This document shows positions 5,690 to 7,388 of a stretch of DNA of 7,388 nucleotides, one piece after another. The DNA lies in NCBI GenBank assembly GCA_019117325.1, contig DWZY01000326.1, forward strand, positions 1-7,388, read 5' to 3'. The position numbers and the translations under genes are program-made. Each line of letters opens with the position of its first letter. Position 1 is the stretch's first letter. The stretch comes from Candidatus Brevibacterium intestinigallinarum. Its GTDB lineage: Bacteria; Actinomycetota; Actinomycetes; Actinomycetales; Brevibacteriaceae. The notes below the pieces were generated by a model. It was not told the DNA's origin and made no database searches. It saw only the letters and a program-made list of their open reading frames with translations.

Positions 5690-7388
5690 ATGACACCCAG
5701 CACGGATCCGCTCCTCACCCCGTTCTCGATCGGGTCGGTGACGCTGCGCAACCGGATCATCTCCACCTCGCACGAGCCCGCGTACACGGACGACGGCATG
5801 CCCGGCGACCGCTACCGCCGCTACCACGTGGAGAAGGCCCGCGGCGGGCTGGGGATGACGATGATCGGGGGCTCCGCGATCGTGTCCCGCGACTCCCCCG
5901 CGGCCTTCGGCAACATCGACCTGAGCACGGATGAGGTCGTCCCCTGGCTGCGAAAGCTCACGGACGAGGTGCACGCGCTCGACACGCGGGTCATGATCCA
6001 GGTGACCCACCTGGGCGCCAGGTCGTCGAACTTCACGGGCGACTGGCTGCCGCTCGTGAGTTCGAGCCGCTACCGGGAGCCCGCCCACCGGTCGTTCGCC
6101 AAGGAGGCCGAGGACTGGGACCTCGACCGCATCATCGCCGACTACGCGCAGGCGGCCCGCCGCGTGGCCGAGGGCGGCATCGACGGCCTCGAGCTCCAGC
6201 ACTGGGGTCACTTCATGGACTCCTTCGTCTCCCCGTGGCTGAACGACCGCGACGACGAGTACGGCGGCTCGCTGGAGAACCGCCTGCGCGTCCCCCTGCG
6301 CCTCATCGACGCCGTGCGCGCGGCCGTGCCGGACGACTTCGTCGTGGGCATCCGCATGAGCATGGACCAGCTGCGCGACGACGGGCTCACCAGCGAGGAC
6401 GCGATCGCGATCCTCCGGCAGTACGCGGACCACGGGATCCGGTTCGTCTCCATCACCGGCGGCCGCATCGAGTCCGACCGCGCACTCGCGGAGTCCATCC
6501 CCGGCATGGGCACCCCGTCCGCCCCGTTCCTGGAGCTGTGCCGCACGGTGCGGACGGCTGTCGACATCCCCGTCCTGCACGCGACCCGCATCGCGGACAT
6601 CCCCACCGCCCGGTACGCGGTGGCGGACGGCTGCGTCGACCTCATCGGCATGACCCGCGCGCAGATCGCGGACCCCCACCTCGTCGCGAAGATGGCCGCC
6701 GGCCAGGAGGACGACATCCGCCCGTGCGTGGGCGCGAACGCCTGCCTCGACGCGATCTACGTGTCCGGCTCCGCCCACTGCATCCACAACCCCGCGACCG
6801 GCCGCGAGCAGACGCTGCCGCAGTCCGTCCGCTCGCTGGGGCCGTCGCCGAGGCCGCGGCGGGTCGTCGTCGTGGGTGCCGGTCCCGCTGGGCTCGAGGC
6901 CGCCCGCGTCACCGCGGTCCGCGGGCACGACGTCACCCTGCTCGAGGCCTCGGACACCCACGGCGGTCAGCTGGCGATCGCGGCACGGTCGGAGCGGCGG
7001 CGGGATCTCATCGGGATCGTCGACTGGCGTCTGCAGCAGGTGCGCAAGAACGGGGTCGACGTGCGCTTCAACGTGTACGCGGATGAGGACACGGTCCGCG
7101 CGCTGTCCCCGGACGTCGTCATCATCGCGACGGGCGGAGTGCCGGACACGGAGGTGTGCGAGGGCAGCGAGCACGTGCTGGACGTGTGGGATGTCATGAC
7201 GTCACCGGTCACCGCGGGCCAGCACGTCCTCGTGTTCGACGATCACGGGTCGTATCCCGCACTCGACGCCGTCGAGCGCCTCGCACGCGGGGGTGCGGAG
7301 GTCATCTACTCGACGCCGGAGCGCACCATCGCCGTCGACGTGGGATCGATGAACTCACCCGCCTACCTGCGGCTCATGGCCGAGCACG
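5690..7388 (+). CDS. FMN/FAD NADH:flavin oxidoreductase, TMADH/N-methylproline demethylase-like (3'-partial)
   Basis: The frame is open from an ATG with GGAGGT four bases upstream to the window edge: 566 codons, probably about 100 short of the family's full length. Residues 8-340 are an Old Yellow Enzyme-type FMN barrel, with VMIQVTHLG (101-109), the HWGH active-site segment (171-174), and NDRDDEYGGSLENR (185-198). Residues 346-364 are the usual Fe-S region, but the second cysteine is replaced: Cys346, Ala349, Cys352, Cys364. A Rossmann domain follows with GAGPAG (396-401) and ATGG (480-483). This order is that of trimethylamine dehydrogenase, dimethylamine dehydrogenase and 2,4-dienoyl-CoA reductase. 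The N-terminal run HEPAYTDDGMPGDRY (28-42) and REPAHRSF (129-136) recall N-methylproline demethylases of betaine catabolism (StcD type), so oxidative N-demethylation is my preferred but unproven role. The gene is divergent from gntR. Confidence 0.9.
   Translation, partial: MTPSTDPLLTPFSIGSVTLRNRIISTSHEPAYTDDGMPGDRYRRYHVEKARGGLGMTMIGGSAIVSRDSPAAFGNIDLSTDEVVPWLRKLTDEVHALDTRVMIQVTHLGARSSNFTGDWLPLVSSSRYREPAHRSFAKEAEDWDLDRIIADYAQAARRVAEGGIDGLELQHWGHFMDSFVSPWLNDRDDEYGGSLENRLRVPLRLIDAVRAAVPDDFVVGIRMSMDQLRDDGLTSEDAIAILRQYADHGIRFVSITGGRIESDRALAESIPGMGTPSAPFLELCRTVRTAVDIPVLHATRIADIPTARYAVADGCVDLIGMTRAQIADPHLVAKMAAGQEDDIRPCVGANACLDAIYVSGSAHCIHNPATGREQTLPQSVRSLGPSPRPRRVVVVGAGPAGLEAARVTAVRGHDVTLLEASDTHGGQLAIAARSERRRDLIGIVDWRLQQVRKNGVDVRFNVYADEDTVRALSPDVVIIATGGVPDTEVCEGSEHVLDVWDVMTSPVTAGQHVLVFDDHGSYPALDAVERLARGGAEVIYSTPERTIAVDVGSMNSPAYLRLMAEH

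Noticed and set aside
5672..7174. Minus-strand open frame (500 codons) opposite the flavoenzyme gene
   Set aside because: Shadow of the real plus-strand frame, which carries FMN, Rossmann and Fe-S-region motifs; the antisense product is low-complexity.

Overview
The window is very GC-rich, with G or C at nearly every third codon position. It carries a PucR-family regulator, an actinobacterial-looking class III aminotransferase, and an apparently leaderless regulator promoter. Together these point to a chromosomal segment of a high-GC actinobacterium. Micrococcales is my guess, but the sequence alone cannot fix the genus. I see no mobile elements, tRNA or rRNA genes, CRISPR arrays or phage genes.

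Left module (45-4890): a PucR-family activator (minus strand) is divergent from a two-gene operon on the plus strand. The operon encodes a CoA-acylating (methyl)malonate-semialdehyde dehydrogenase (mmsA, GTG start at 1861) and, 31 bp later, a class III PLP omega-aminotransferase (3386-4816). The pair fits transamination of a beta-amino acid (beta-alanine, 3-aminoisobutyrate or a related omega-amine) to a semialdehyde, followed by oxidative acylation to acetyl-CoA or propionyl-CoA. The 199-bp divergent region holds a 26-bp imperfect inverted repeat beside a likely leaderless promoter for the regulator. The operon ends at a perfect 17-bp stem hairpin (4855-4890) shared with the convergent gntR gene.

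Right module (4937-7388): a FadR/FCD-type GntR regulator (minus strand) is divergent from a large flavoenzyme gene that runs off the right edge. The flavoenzyme has an Old Yellow Enzyme-type FMN barrel followed by an FAD/NAD(P) Rossmann domain, the architecture of trimethylamine dehydrogenase, 2,4-dienoyl-CoA reductase and N-methylproline demethylase. The 144-bp divergent region is dense with signals: a CRP/GlxR-like site (5592-5607), overlapping divergent -10 candidates, a perfect 28-bp palindrome (5616-5643) and a leader hairpin (5643-5666).

The most checkable unusual points are the 28-bp palindrome, the missing second cysteine in the flavoenzyme's Fe-S motif, and the loss of two of the three usual FCD histidines in the GntR protein. 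The two modules look like separately controlled catabolic units. A link between them (N-demethylation feeding an amino acid to the transaminase) is only a hypothesis. I did not find evidence of a wholly new kind of system.
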